This document shows, piece after piece, positions 44,780 through 55,726 of a stretch of 64,000 nt of DNA. The notes under the pieces were generated by a model. It was not told the DNA's origin. It saw only the letters and a program-made list of their open reading frames with translations, and made no database searches. The stretch's first letter is position 1. Each line of letters begins with the position of its first letter. The DNA is from Aporrectodea caliginosa (Eukaryota; Annelida; Clitellata; Crassiclitellata; Lumbricidae): assembly GCA_020284085.1 (NCBI GenBank), contig JACEVL010000970.1, positions 1-64,000 on the forward strand, given 5' to 3'. A program made the translations under genes and the position numbers.

Positions 44780-45115
44780 TGCTGCCAGTTTCAAGCCTGG
44801 ATAATCGAGGAGGGCGAAGCTAATCATCTATGGTATTCATTCATTCATTACTTGAATTTATATAGCGCCTCTTCAAGGAAACTATTCAGAGGCGCTCGAT
44901 GTAGGCTATGACACATCGTCGTTAAAACAGTAGGCCTAACAACACTCACGTGAGGATGGCTATGAGGGTGACCCGTTGGAAAATTGTAACTCTTACAATA
45001 TTTCGAATCACTTACGCTTAATAAAAATACCAACAGATATAACTAACGGAAGAAATTATATGAATGCTGTTCCTGCTATTCTACTATTTGTCGTTATTCT
45101 TAATATTTGAATTAT
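44780..45115. repeat. Duplicated block, collinear with 59935-60120
   Basis: Shared words include 'ctgccagtttcaag.cttg', gaggagggcga, 'acttacg(c/t)ttaataaaa' and 'tgtcgttatt'. An L2-type tail (44836-44990) is inserted here and not at 59.9 kb. Confidence 0.65.
44836..44990 (-). mobile_element. L2-type LINE 3' end, minus strand
   Basis: The minus strand reads gagcgcctctgaatagtttc, then 'ttgaagaggcgctatataaa', and ends in an (ATGA)n tail at 44836-44850. It is truncated after about 150 bp. Confidence 0.75.
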
Positions 45116-45868
45116 TTTATTGATCATTAGGACATTTTTTTTCAAGCGTTGCTTTTTTATTACAATCTTCATTATACTCTCTTCAATATATTTTATTCTT
45201 TAGATTCTTATTCACTTCTAACTATAAAGCTAGGAAAAGTAAAACAAAACGTACATAATAATAATAATAATAATAATAATAATATGAAATGTATACGAAA
45301 AGATGTAGGCCTATAGGTGAACTAAAGCGAAAACGCTACAAAAGTGTTTGAAAGTCAATTAACAGGACACAAAATGAGGAAAATATAAAGAAAATGCGGA
45401 TTAGCATGTTTCGATGTAGGCCTATAGGAAAAACCTCCATAAACTTTTCAGCGGTTTAAAGTAGTCTTTTTTTAATCAAAACTCTATGTGTATTTGCTTT
45501 TCGCTGTAAAATACTCCTAGCAGGGTAAGATTTACTCCTCGTCCTCTATTGTGTTGGAAAAACTTTAGAATAGACAGTAATTGTAATTTGAAATTTTATT
45601 TCATGTCCCAAAGTAATTTGTAATATGTAATTCAATTAAATTTTTGAGTAATTTGACCATCCCTGAGAACATGTGTGTATGCATGCATGAAATGAAACCA
45701 ATGGATTGTATCTCTCATACAACATGGATTTGTGAATATTGGCGACGAAGTTCAGGACGGACTGGAACTGGCGCTGTCTCAATTTATGCATGCCTAAAAA
45801 GATAAGTTATTAAGTAAATAAGTAGCCTTTATAAGCAGCTGACAAGAGCACATGCACTATATTGTATT
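45116..45868. other. No gene recognised; short (AAT)n
   Basis: An (aat)n run at 45257-45284 and A+T-rich noncoding sequence. Nothing else. Confidence 0.5.
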
Positions 45869-47768
45869 AGGGTGATTCAGAAAAATTGAAAATCTTATAT
45901 TTGTTGTGCTCTTGCTTTTTTCTGTTCCTTTTGGTAATAAAATAAAGTGGAAAAAATTTAAATGAATTTGGATAATATTTAGTACTGCCTCAACGACCTT
46001 GAAATTATTTAAAATTAGCTCGTTTTGTTCAAAAATTGAATTTTAGTTAACAAACAATTTTACTGAAAAACTTAATAATGTAGTCTTAAAAAACAATGTA
46101 GCACTGCCTGAGAGGCTATTGTGTATAATTATTTTAAATCCCAATATGTTTTTAATTAATTAAAATGAAAATTGGTGGAAAATACGTATGTTCCCAATTT
46201 CTTTACTGTATTTACTAGATAACACTATTAATTACATTCAGGAAAAAGTGTTTTTTGATTGAATTTGGAAATTGTTTCCAATGGTCTTCTATAATTTGGA
46301 ACAAAAATTGTTTTTGATCTTCTTGTTTCGTCAAGGTTGAGTTGAAGGTTGATGCTAGTGCAATCCCTCTTTGAGATGTTTAGTTTCTGTGGAAACGTTT
46401 TCGGAAAGAAACCAAGCGGTGCCATTACTTTGCCGAGATACCATAAGTGACGACCAATTGCTTTCAATCCTGTTTGTGAAATTACTTTGGATGTTGATGA
46501 ATACTTTGTTAGCTCTTATATTAAGTGCAGATCACATGCATTGGGACATGTGATCCATGCTTTCACATAAACTAAAGTTATAAAAAATCCAAATTGCAAA
46601 TAACCAGCAGCTTTATTTTGTCTTAGCTTGAATTAACTTTGAAATAAAAAAATCTTTAAAATGTAAATGAGTTTAGCCATCCAGTGTGCATGATGGAATG
46701 CATCTGGCACTCAAAAAATAATCTGCTCCATGTGGTGGACACTCTGTAAGAGAGATTAGACCGAGCTCCAACAATTCTCTATAATCTTCCCTCAGAAGCT
46801 TCCAGTTCAATTTTCGTTTAGAATATCCATTATAAATTGTATCATCTCCATCTTTATTGTTCTTAACTGTTCATTTAGACAATTGTCTGTATTAGAACAG
46901 TACATTTCTTGGTAAATTCTGGGTCAATATTGCTGGAATCCCTTAAAAAGTAATACATCTGGATCTGATGTTGGACCAAAAGCTGCATTGAATACGTGTA
47001 GGATACACATAGTACTTAATGCATATGATGGTGTCAAGCAAGCCATAGCAAATTTATTTTCAAGTTTTTTCCATTAAAACGCAAACTCCATTGAGGCGAC
47101 CAGTGATGGATGCAGTCGTATCAAAAGATATTCCAACTACCTAAGCTCGTAGGTAATACTCTACCCAAAACGTTTCTTGAAGTTCTCCATTAAGATAAAA
47201 TGAAAGTCTTTGACCTGGTTTCAGCCATAAATATTATTTTCTTTATTAAAAAATACTAAAACATATTTCTCAAGTAGTTTGCAATATTTTGTTTTTAATA
47301 AATTATAATAATAAATTAACAAATTTGGTTGTTTGCACAATGCACCATTTTGTTTATGCTTAATATTGATAGTAGTAGAAGTAGTTTCAGATAACAACAC
47401 TGTGTGATAACAAAGATCATTAGCATCGCCCTCCTCTTTCATCCAGGTTTGGGACTGGCACTGCCTGGCACTAGGGCACGGACCAGCAGTGGCGGAGGAG
47501 TAATTTTGTATGTTCTTTCTTAGTTCTTTATTAAGAAATAGGTAAGTAAGTAACTTAAAATGCTTGACAATAAAAAGAATTAATTTAATAAAATTTATCT
47601 TCAGAATAAAACTTTGAGCTTCTAGAGGCAGTCCTAAATACAAACCAATTTCAGCCAAATTTCACAGTTTTGCTCTATGTAGTAAAAGGAACTCAAAAAG
47701 TAAAGAGCCTCTCTTAATTGTCTACCTTAATTTTTTTGCTACAGAACTTGAATCACCCTAATATTGTA
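45861..47768 (-). mobile_element. DNA transposon with ttagggtgattca ends, decayed
   Basis: Inverted ends ttagggtgattca (about 45869) and tgaatcaccctaa (ending near 47760) are flanked by tattgta on both sides, a 7-bp (perhaps 8-bp) duplication. The minus strand between about 46730 and 46228 has a decayed frame with H-H-A-H-W-M-A-K-L-I-Y-I-L-K-I, then F-I-T-L-V-Y-V-K-A-W, then H-L-W-Y-L-G-K-V...L-G-F-F. I recall a similar order of blocks from unnamed transposon proteins of other invertebrates, but I cannot name the superfamily. Further 145- and 79-codon minus-strand frames (47658-47221, 46467-46228) lie inside. Confidence 0.65.
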
Positions 47769-47774
47769 TACATA

Positions 47775-47905
47775 GGGATTGTAAAAAGGATAACACTCTT
47801 GCCTGAAGTTACGGACCCGGTTCGATTTCCGTAAGGACCCTCTGGGTTTAGTTCATGCCTTCATACCCCAATTGGGAGCAAAGGTACAATGAGCTGTCCT
47901 CTTGC
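47775..47905 (+). mobile_element. Possible tRNA-derived SINE
   Basis: A B-box-like ggttcgatttcc at 47819-47830 follows an A-box-like tract at about 47790. The head differs from the SINEs at 10305 and 51268, so it would be a second family. The body is short and its end is not defined. Confidence 0.4.
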
Positions 47906-48077
47906 ATGGCTGCAACTTTGTTGATTTATGTCTTCTGTAATTTGTGTTCGTGTGAATTGTTTAATCGTCATAACATGTACAATATACAGCCCAGTGCGTT
48001 TGTCAGGCGCTTATTTAAAGAATAAACAATATTATTATTATTTTTTTGCCCCTAGCTATACAGGATCCCTCAGGGAC

Positions 48078-48160
<83 letters not shown>

Positions 48161-48162
48161 TA
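48078..48162. repeat. (TTA)n trinucleotide repeat
   Basis: About 28 pure tta units. Polyleucine and polytyrosine frames across it are artefacts. Confidence 0.97.
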
Positions 48163-48235
48163 ACTGCCCGAACACGACAATTTTCGTCGTCACCTATTCA
48201 GAGGTGTGGAGAACTATGGGTCAGGCATTCGCCAA

Positions 48236-49404
48236 CGAAAAACCATAGAACGAGAATTCGCGACTTCAGGCTTTAATATTCGTAAATATTCGTGAATATT
48301 AGGACAACATTAATATTCGTAAATATTCGTAAATATTCGTTGATGACTATTTTTGCTATGTTTACGACTAATAATTATTTAAGACTACTAATTAAGAACA
48401 TGTGCGGTGGTTTTGCAGCGCTATACTTACTGCTGTGGTCCGTAAGGTGGTACGCTTATAGGCTTCCTACCAAAATCTTGCCCTACTCTTGAGGAACCCT
48501 GTAAAAAAGCCAACCATGACCAGGGGTCCGGGAAGCTCACACAAGTTTTGGTTCTGTGTCGCCCAGGCGGGAGCCTCACGCAATCCTGTTTGGTAGCATT
48601 ACTCCGATAAAAGGTATCATTTGCGCGCTAAATGTTAATGGTGATTCATCATCATCATTATCATCATCAGCAGGCACGTAGCGAGACTTAAATTCAAGAG
48701 GAGGCAACTTCACAGACCATTGGCAAAATCTGAGTCATTGGGGTAATTAGTCAATGGAAGTTCCAGTATATAAAAAGACAGAGGAGGCAACTGCCTCCTC
48801 GTGCCTTAATGTAGCTACGCCTTTGATCATCAGTCATAATCACAAAAGTGTTCTGGATCCGTGCCTCAGACAACTGGCATTAAATTTAAAACAGAGCCAA
48901 ACAGGTCAATTCATCTGAACCGTGCAGAGGAGTCTCTCTATCTCTCTCTCTGTATGTCTGTCTGTCTGTTTCTCTCTGTCTCCCTCTCTGTCTGTATGTC
49001 TCTCTCTCTCTCTTTCTCTCTCAGCGATTGGCTTGGCTTGGCTTATAGGCCACGGATATGGAATGCAACTGACTCATAAATTCGCCTATGTGTTTCAAAT
49101 GCTGTAATTCGTATTGGCGCCAAAATACCTATAGCTAGGCCACTCGATATAATGTAAAGTATTATTTTACCCAACTTAGGTCTGTATTTGGCTGAGTAAC
49201 TGTAATGTGTAACTGTTCTTATGCAGATTTTTGGCACTAACTTTTTTACAATTAATCCCGGATTTGAAAAAATAAGAATATTAAATTTTTTAGTTCTTTA
49301 ATTCTTTAATATTCATTGGCCAGTTTTAATATTCGTCAATATTCGTAAATTTCTAAAAATCTTAATATTCGTAATATGCGCATACTCGTTCTATGCGAAA
49401 AACC
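48236..49404. mobile_element. Inverted-repeat element with about 9-bp target duplication
   Basis: The segment 48245-49395 starts atagaacgagaat and ends in the near-inverse atactcgttctat. cgaaaaacc flanks both sides (48236-48244, 49396-49404). Both subterminal regions contain clusters of aatattcgt/acgaatatt words (48275-48345; 49310-49375). It encloses a ctgt/tctc microsatellite (48945-49022) and a smaller inverted-repeat patch around 48670-48825. A 9-bp duplication would suit a Mutator-like element; the class is unproven. Confidence 0.7.
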
Positions 49405-50580
49405 AAGCAATTATTATTTTCTTGTTGTTTTTCATGGGACAATACACCATTGACCAAAATATCGTTTCAATTGTAGAAATTAATTTTTCAGCATAAGTCA
49501 TTTCCCTGTGGGTACATAAACATCTAAATAATCAAATCATGTAAGCTTACTTAGTATTATGTAGATAGAGATCCTAAATGCAATTACCAATTTCATAGGT
49601 ACAACCAATATAAACTTACCTTAATCAAGCGATGCTGAAAATTAGGAATGTCGATGAATGAATCTAGCAGCTGTTAAAAGTCTAAATACGAAGAAACAAT
49701 GTGACTACAGTTTCCTCAGCGGCATTTTTTCTCTTAGTTTTCTCAGTTGCATTGACAAATATAGTGTCAAGTAATCAATACTAAATTTAACTAAGCTCGG
49801 AACATGAGGCACTTATTCCTTAAGCTCACTATACCCGGAAAGTGAGCTATTATTATAGAACACCGGTCTAAATATTGAAAATATGCAGTGCTCTGAAGCA
49901 GGAAAACACTGGGCAGTGTTGGTTTAGGCCATCTGTTGCAACTGCAATATGTTAATTCTGACAATTCAAAACATAGACCTACTGGAAACAAAGAGATCAG
50001 GTCCAAATTGAATGAGGGCATAAATTATTATGACTAAGGCTGAACGATGGACCAGGAAGAAATGATCCAAAGGATAACCACTATCTACATTGTTCTACAA
50101 ACACAAGCCATGAAGATATGCATTACTGCGTATACCAGTTGAGCGCCGACCTCATTATGTCTCCAATTATGTATGCTACATATAATTTGAAACTATAATT
50201 ATGCGGAAACATAATCGTAAAGCCCTTATCAAAAGGAACAGCCACATACACACGGTCTCATTTGCGCGTGGATTCAGCTTTTTTTTCTTGTAATGCAGAA
50301 AGAATACTTTTGTAGGTAATGCCATGTCTAGATAAAATCGCATCTCTAGTTTGATCTGTGCTGACAATTCTAAGTAGGCCTAAAGAAGCCTTCTTTGCTT
50401 ACTGATCAACTTGTCGTCCTTGATAGATTTGGACAGAGATGGCAGCTTTTTGTGATGATTTTGAGCGTCTAAAGAAGTATGCCAGTAAATATTTAGAAAA
50501 ATACAATGGAATTCAATATAATACAAATGTAGTTGATATTGCTAACTTTTCAAAGTTTAGAAGTGCACACGATCACACGA
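49405..50580. other. No gene recognised
   Basis: A+T-rich noncoding sequence with only short frames and no motif. Confidence 0.5.
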
Positions 50581-50586
50581 CAGAAC

Positions 50587-50720
50587 ATCGATGGCGCTGA
50601 GTAATTGAGAGAAGGACTTGCTTAAGGTCTCTACACAGTAGGCCTAACTTCCTCGGATCAGGCTTGAACCAGTTCTATTCGCATTACAGGCTGAGCGCTT
50701 TAACCAATCGGCCACCATGC
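50587..50720 (-). mobile_element. tRNA-derived SINE, minus strand
   Basis: The reverse complement begins gcatggtggccgattggtta, with a B-box-like ggttcaagcc (plus 50661-50670). It continues to agcaagtccttc and 'cagcgccat', the same body as the SINE at 10305-10485. Confidence 0.75.
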
Positions 50721-51104
50721 TACAAAATCGACCACCATGCCACACAGCCTAATTTCGCAGTAATTAAGCAAATGACAAACATCCCGATCTGCTTCAGACG
50801 CGGTTTTCTCTTTCATATTGGTGTATTATTAAAATGTGTCATGTGAACTCAAATAATTCACTAGTCTGCCTCAGCACGCGGCTGCATCCTGCATTGGCTT
50901 ACGTGTGTGTATGTATGTATATCCAAAAACACGACCGTACAGGTAAAAATCTAGCTAATTCTCTACAGATTCCACGACCTATCCATGTTTTACGCTCGTT
51001 CGTATGTTCCTGCCAGTACCACGTAACATACCTTCCTCTAAATCAGAGCATTTGGTACATAAATTATGTCAGCTACATGTACATGCAACAATGCATGTGT
51101 ATGC

Positions 51105-51800
51105 TACAGGGTTGACCTCGGCAACTCCATCTATGCTGCTTGCTCTTCACTAAACCTCTCCAAGCTTCAGTCAATAAATAACGCTACTGTCCGCCTAATT
51201 GATGGTATCCCGAAGTTTGCCCACATATCTGCCTTCATTCGGGAAACTCTCCACTTGCTTCCTTTGCGTGGCACGGTGGCCCATTATTTAGAGCGGTCGA
51301 CCTGTAACGCGGACGGTACGGGTTCGATCCTCGTCCGAGGCAGTTACTTTGTAGGGACCGTGAGCAAGTCCTTCGCGCACAATTAATCTGCAATATATTT
51401 GTAGTCTATCTGCTCCATCGATGCTCTGTCGTGTGTGCAGTTCTGAACTTTGGAAGCACTGCAATATCAAAAGGCTGTTGTATTGTATTGTTTTCCTATG
51501 TCTAAGCGCATTCAGTTCAAAATTCTAACGCTTCAGACCTCATGTACCTCGGTCTGTTCGCTTCCTGGTTGCTCCGATCTCCGCTCGGCTTTCTGGTTGT
51601 TCTCCGCATGCGCAGTGCTACTGCTCAATCCAGAAGATTTGTTTATGTCGGCCCCTCTAGCTCTAACCATCTTCCACAGGGACTGCGGCTTGAGGTCCTC
51701 AGCCTTCCTCTTCCTCTGCTCCGGAAGCGCCTGAAAACCTTCTCATTTGTAAGTTACAGCACTGACTTGGGATGGGAGCGTCTCTTAATCTACGTTACAC
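51105..51800 (+). mobile_element. L2-clade LINE C-terminal fragment, split by a SINE
   Basis: The plus strand reads V-D-L-G-N-S-I-Y-A, F-A-H-I-S-A-F-I-R-E-T-L-H and L-L-P-L, is interrupted at about 51268, and resumes near 51495 with R-I-Q-F-K-I-L-T-L. In the related element at 11271-11850 these parts are contiguous. Further frames with S-R-R-F-V-Y-V-G-P-S-S follow, and an L2-type end 'gggatgggagcgtctctta' lies near 51770. Confidence 0.85.
51262..51505 (+). mobile_element. tRNA-derived SINE nested in the LINE
   Basis: It has an A-box-like head ggtggcccattatttagagc and a B-box-like ggttcgatcc (51321-51330), followed by the agcaagtccttc body. The tail contains tattg repeats. Flanking ttcctttgcgt and ttcctatgtct look like a diverged target duplication. 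The split LINE confirms the insertion. Confidence 0.8.
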
Positions 51801-52529
51801 CAATTCTTTGAGAATAGCTTCTCCAATTCGTTTATTCTCCTCTCCCGTCTATCAAACTCACCTCTCCTCCGCCTTCCCTCTCTCCTGCAGATTTCCACCC
51901 ACGACTGAAGCCGAACTGTACGACCACCACCACCTACTTCCATCGTGGCACCATTTATCTCCTCGGCTTGACATCACCATATTTCTACTTGGCACCGGAA
52001 CGGAAGAAACAACCCGTCTATTGCGGACTTGATATGATAATTGGCCTAGAGCCCCTGCCTAGGCTGGTCTCCCTGACGTGGCTTTTATGTGGCTCTTAGA
52101 TATTTCGGAGATTTTCATTTACTAGGATGAAAACTTGTTTTCACCAAAAATTCAATACAGCAAGCACGATCTCCTCATAACAACTACGCTTTGCAGGCTA
52201 AAGATAAACCATTAAATGCTGTTCCAATACTGTGTTTGCATCACTTCACCACAGCGCACAATTCCACTGGGCAGGCTATCTATTCTCGTGCCTTCTGGTC
52301 ATGCCTAAGCACAGTTAAATTCTCTGCATTTACTTATCCCTTCCTCTCTCTACTGCTTCTGTCTCTCTCTATTTCTGTCTGTCTGTCTCTTAAAGCCCTA
52401 AGTTATTCCGGAATGTGGTTTACACACTACATACGTATAGATAGTTTGAAAAGCATCGCTTCCACATTGCCTCTCAACATGATTTACTTTTGTTGTCGGG
52501 TTTTCAGGGCACAAGAGAACTAATGCTAA
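51801..52529. other. No gene recognised
   Basis: Noncoding, with a tctctgtctg patch at 52345-52390. Confidence 0.5.
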
Positions 52530-52735
52530 CCGTTATCCTCATCGAGTCTAACCTGTACTGTGATAAACGTAGGCCTATCCTCTTCAAATCAAAGGTTTTC
52601 AGTCTAAGACTAGTGGACTTTTGCTATGTTGTGAGGCATATATCAATTTCTTTTCACTAGTTCGCCTAAGTCAGAGTTAACCAGCCACTTGTCGTTGCCC
52701 CGCCGTCGTTCATAGGAACCCTGGCTTCTATTTAG
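52530..52735. repeat. Dispersed repeat R1 (copy d)
   Basis: It holds 'gtctaagactagtggac', 'gcctaagtcagagttaacca' and 'cgttgccccgccgt' in R1 order. It ends right at the hAT target duplication. Confidence 0.55.
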
Positions 52736-52740
52736 TATGA

Positions 52741-54149
52741 AGCATATCCAGGGCTGCCGACAGAAATTCCGGGCCCCTAGGCAGAGCAGTCACGGGCCCC
52801 TAACTATCCTTAGACTTCATGAGAAATTTTTTTTTAAACAAACTGAAATAATAATAGCGCGGTTACAACCCAAAAAAATTATATTTATATATGCAACTAG
52901 TTAAGTGTCTGTAACATTATATTTTAAAAGGCATAACTCATAAAACTTTGTATAACTGATTATACTATTTTTGATAAGTTGATTGCTGGGCTCAGTAGAG
53001 TGGTCGCATCTCTAATGGAAAATGTTCAACTTCAGTTGTTTACTTTCGCCAACCCGGCATTTAGTGCCAATTGGTTTAAAAGTAGTGTAGCCCAAAAATT
53101 AGCAGGATCGAACAATATGTAGGACTCGCACAACGTCTTTGAAATTTAGATTTTTACAACTAATAATTTTTGTCATTTCGAGTAAATGTATTTGATTCAC
53201 ATTTTTGGACCTATGTTTACTATTTGTTTAGTTTTAAACAGAATGGCTGGATGATTTTACTTAAACACAACTAAAAAATAATTTCTACAATGTTTAAACT
53301 CTCGTTGATTGTTTATTATTTATTTTTATTGGCATTTTAGTGGTATTTGATCCGTGAGTTCCTGAGACCGATAACCACAAATCAATTCGAACAAGCATAC
53401 ACAAAAGGGTGCAGTGGAAAAAAGTAATAATTAGACATTCGAAAAGTAATAGCAACCAAAAGTTGCCCAATGGCATGGCTCAAAAACTGTTAAAAATAAA
53501 AAAAATATTAATGTCTTCCGCCCCCACCAGAGGGCCAAAGTTACGAGACAAAGCGTTTTTCGAGAAAATTGTAGGTTTTCTTGTAAAATATTCTTATTGA
53601 AAACTAATTAACTGCCATTCAGTATACCGCTAGAAAGAGCTCTTAAAACTGAATAAAATTATGTGTTATTTTCAGAATTTCCCCATATTTGTAGAAGTTA
53701 TTAACTTTTTACCATTTCCTCAATAATAATAATAACTCTAATAAATAATTTTTATCACTAATCAGTGTAATCACAAGTAACCAGGCATGCAATAAATGTC
53801 ATTGTGTTATAATCTAGACCTACTACAGGCAGTTGAATTTATTCATGGTTTAAATGTTCACTTTTCATGGTTGATTACAACTATTATCCTTACTATTCGA
53901 GTGTTCCTATATTTGATAAGGGGTAAAACTTTGATGGTGTTGTGCGAGTCCTAAATATTTATATTTTTTCATACAACTTTTTGTGTGATGTTTCTGGATG
54001 AAATGGAACCGAATGGCACCTTGGCGAACAATTATAGATTCACACTTTTATTTCTAAGGACCACCCTAGGGCCCAGCCCGGGCCCCTAAAAGTCGCCGGG
54101 CCCTGGGTTTTTGCCACCATGCCCCCCTCTCGGCGGGCCTGAGCATATC
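52741..54149. mobile_element. hAT-type element with perfect 8-bp duplication, carrying repeat X
   Basis: The element 52749-54141 (1393 bp) begins cagggctgccgacag and its right end is the inverse of caggcccgccgagag. agcatatc flanks both sides (52741-52748, 54142-54149). Most of its right half (about 53685-54068) is repeat X in minus orientation, ending ggaccaccc just inside the hAT end. No hAT transposase motif is seen. Confidence 0.88.
53685..54068 (-). mobile_element. Repeat family X, uninterrupted copy
   Basis: Reverse complement matches 12015-12223 plus 13304-13410. Because it lacks the solo LTR, it shows the pre-insertion state of the copy at 12 kb. Confidence 0.75.
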
Positions 54150-54369
54150 GGCTCTGAATGCTAGTTTAAGAATATTATTCGGCGAACTGCTAATACTCCA
54201 GATAACTTTCTAACATTATATATCAAATCGCCTTTTATTCGGTTAACTGACTTTTACCCTCGGAATCGCGGAAGTAGTATACAACATTCGTTTCATGCTA
54301 AACGTCTTCTTAATCGTTGTCTCTGATTTTGGTGGTGAACTCGGTCGAGTGTAAGGGCATGTTGTGCTA

Positions 54370-54440
54370 TCCCTGTCTTTCTTTCATTCTGTATGAAGAC
54401 CGAATTTTAGGGTCTTCAAATCCCTCCCGTACCGCGACGG
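54370..54440. repeat. R4-like fragment
   Basis: Shares 'ctgtatgaagaccgaatttt' and 'agggtctt' words with 32270-32300. Confidence 0.4.
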
Positions 54441-54683
54441 CGGAGCAACTGGTTAACTTTGGCTGACGCCTACTAGCGAATAAAATCGATATGCACGTCA
54501 CAACAGGGCTAAATGGACTAGTTCTTAAACTGGGCACCAGCTCCTCTCTGTTCTTTCTTCTCTGGTCTCTTCGCAACCACGCCATTTTATTGTAACGATA
54601 TATCTGAACAGCCCTCGAATATCTAGCACTTTTGGCCTTAACGATCATCATTTCTGCTAGCATGTAAATTAAATGTCGTGAAA

Positions 54684-55060
54684 CCAAAATGATGCAACGG
54701 CGATCTATTCTACCAGAACCTATAGTAGGTACTGTAAATAACTGGATATCAACATCTAGGCTACTCCGCGTTACAGGGCAAATGCTAATTTCTTAGTCAG
54801 GTTGCTAAAATCTTATGAAGTCGATAAACATCAAAGGTCACGAATTCACGTTTACAAGTCTCAACGGATTCTGATACCAAAATGATGCAACGGCGTCATT
54901 TCTGATCTATTCTACCAGAAATAATAGTATCGTAAATAACTGGACATCAACATCTACTCCGCGTTATGCTAAATTTTATATCCAGTTGCTAAAATATTAT
55001 GAAGTCGATAAAGGTAATATCGAAGGTCACGAGTTCACGTTTACAAGTCTCAACACTGCT
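54684..55060. repeat. Diverged tandem duplication, about 193-bp unit
   Basis: ccaaaatgatgcaacggcg occurs at 54684 and 54877. Both units continue through 'gatctattctaccaga', 'gtaaataactgga.atcaac' and 'ttcacgtttacaagtctcaa', with indels. Confidence 0.85.
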
Positions 55061-55399
55061 ACAGTAACATGCACATGAATTTAATGCCGGCTAAAGAATG
55101 CAGTATAATTTTTATTAAGAAGGAAATTGTTTCAAACATATGGATTTAAACAACTGAAGATTAAGCGGTCAACAGTGAATGGTTGGAACATAATAGCAAA
55201 TCATCATCGATTATACAAAGCATTCCGAAACCTGCAGCAAATTGAATAAACTATGCAGAGCGATCGTTGTTAACAATAAGAGATGTTCTGAATCAGATGG
55301 TGAAATAAGGTCGTCAGACCAAGACTGGTTAACGTCTGCAAAGCTCTGGAAGCGCCAACGTTTACGTATATCCATGTGCGATATATATATTACACGGAA

Positions 55400-55726
55400 T
55401 CATTAAAAGAATCAGCTAGTCTCCTGCTCATACTGCATCAAGAACTGACACCGTTGTCGTAGAAGCGGTTATACTGTACATTGCGAAACAGTGGATATTG
55501 TTTCGGGCTGTCGAAGGATTTTACTACGGTGACTTACGTTGCACGATGATAATTAATCCAGGAAAATAAGGACAACGCTGAAGTTCTTAAGGTGCTCCTT
55601 CATTACTTGGCTTTCCTGCGTTGCGCAAATTGGAACGATTTTAGACATTTTACTACCACGGAACACAAATACTGTAAAAGTTAACTACAACTGCAGAAGC
55701 GGTAACATCTGGTCACAAAATAATGA
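55400..55726 (-). repeat. Conserved 3' flank of array gene 4
   Basis: Aligns with 15270-15490 and 25920-26170 through gcatcaagaact, 'cattgcg' and 'tgcgcaaattggaacgattt' words. It is the same duplicated flank as downstream of genes 1 and 2, here shorter. Confidence 0.7.

Noticed and set aside
47221..47658. 145-codon minus-strand frame as a host gene
   Set aside because: It lies within the boundaries of a DNA transposon, has no recognised domain and is A+T-biased. It is more likely transposon-derived or spurious.
51270..51345. tRNA gene
   Set aside because: A- and B-box-like motifs are present, but no complete cloverleaf can be drawn. The sequence recurs at 10305 and 50587 with a common body, so it is a SINE.
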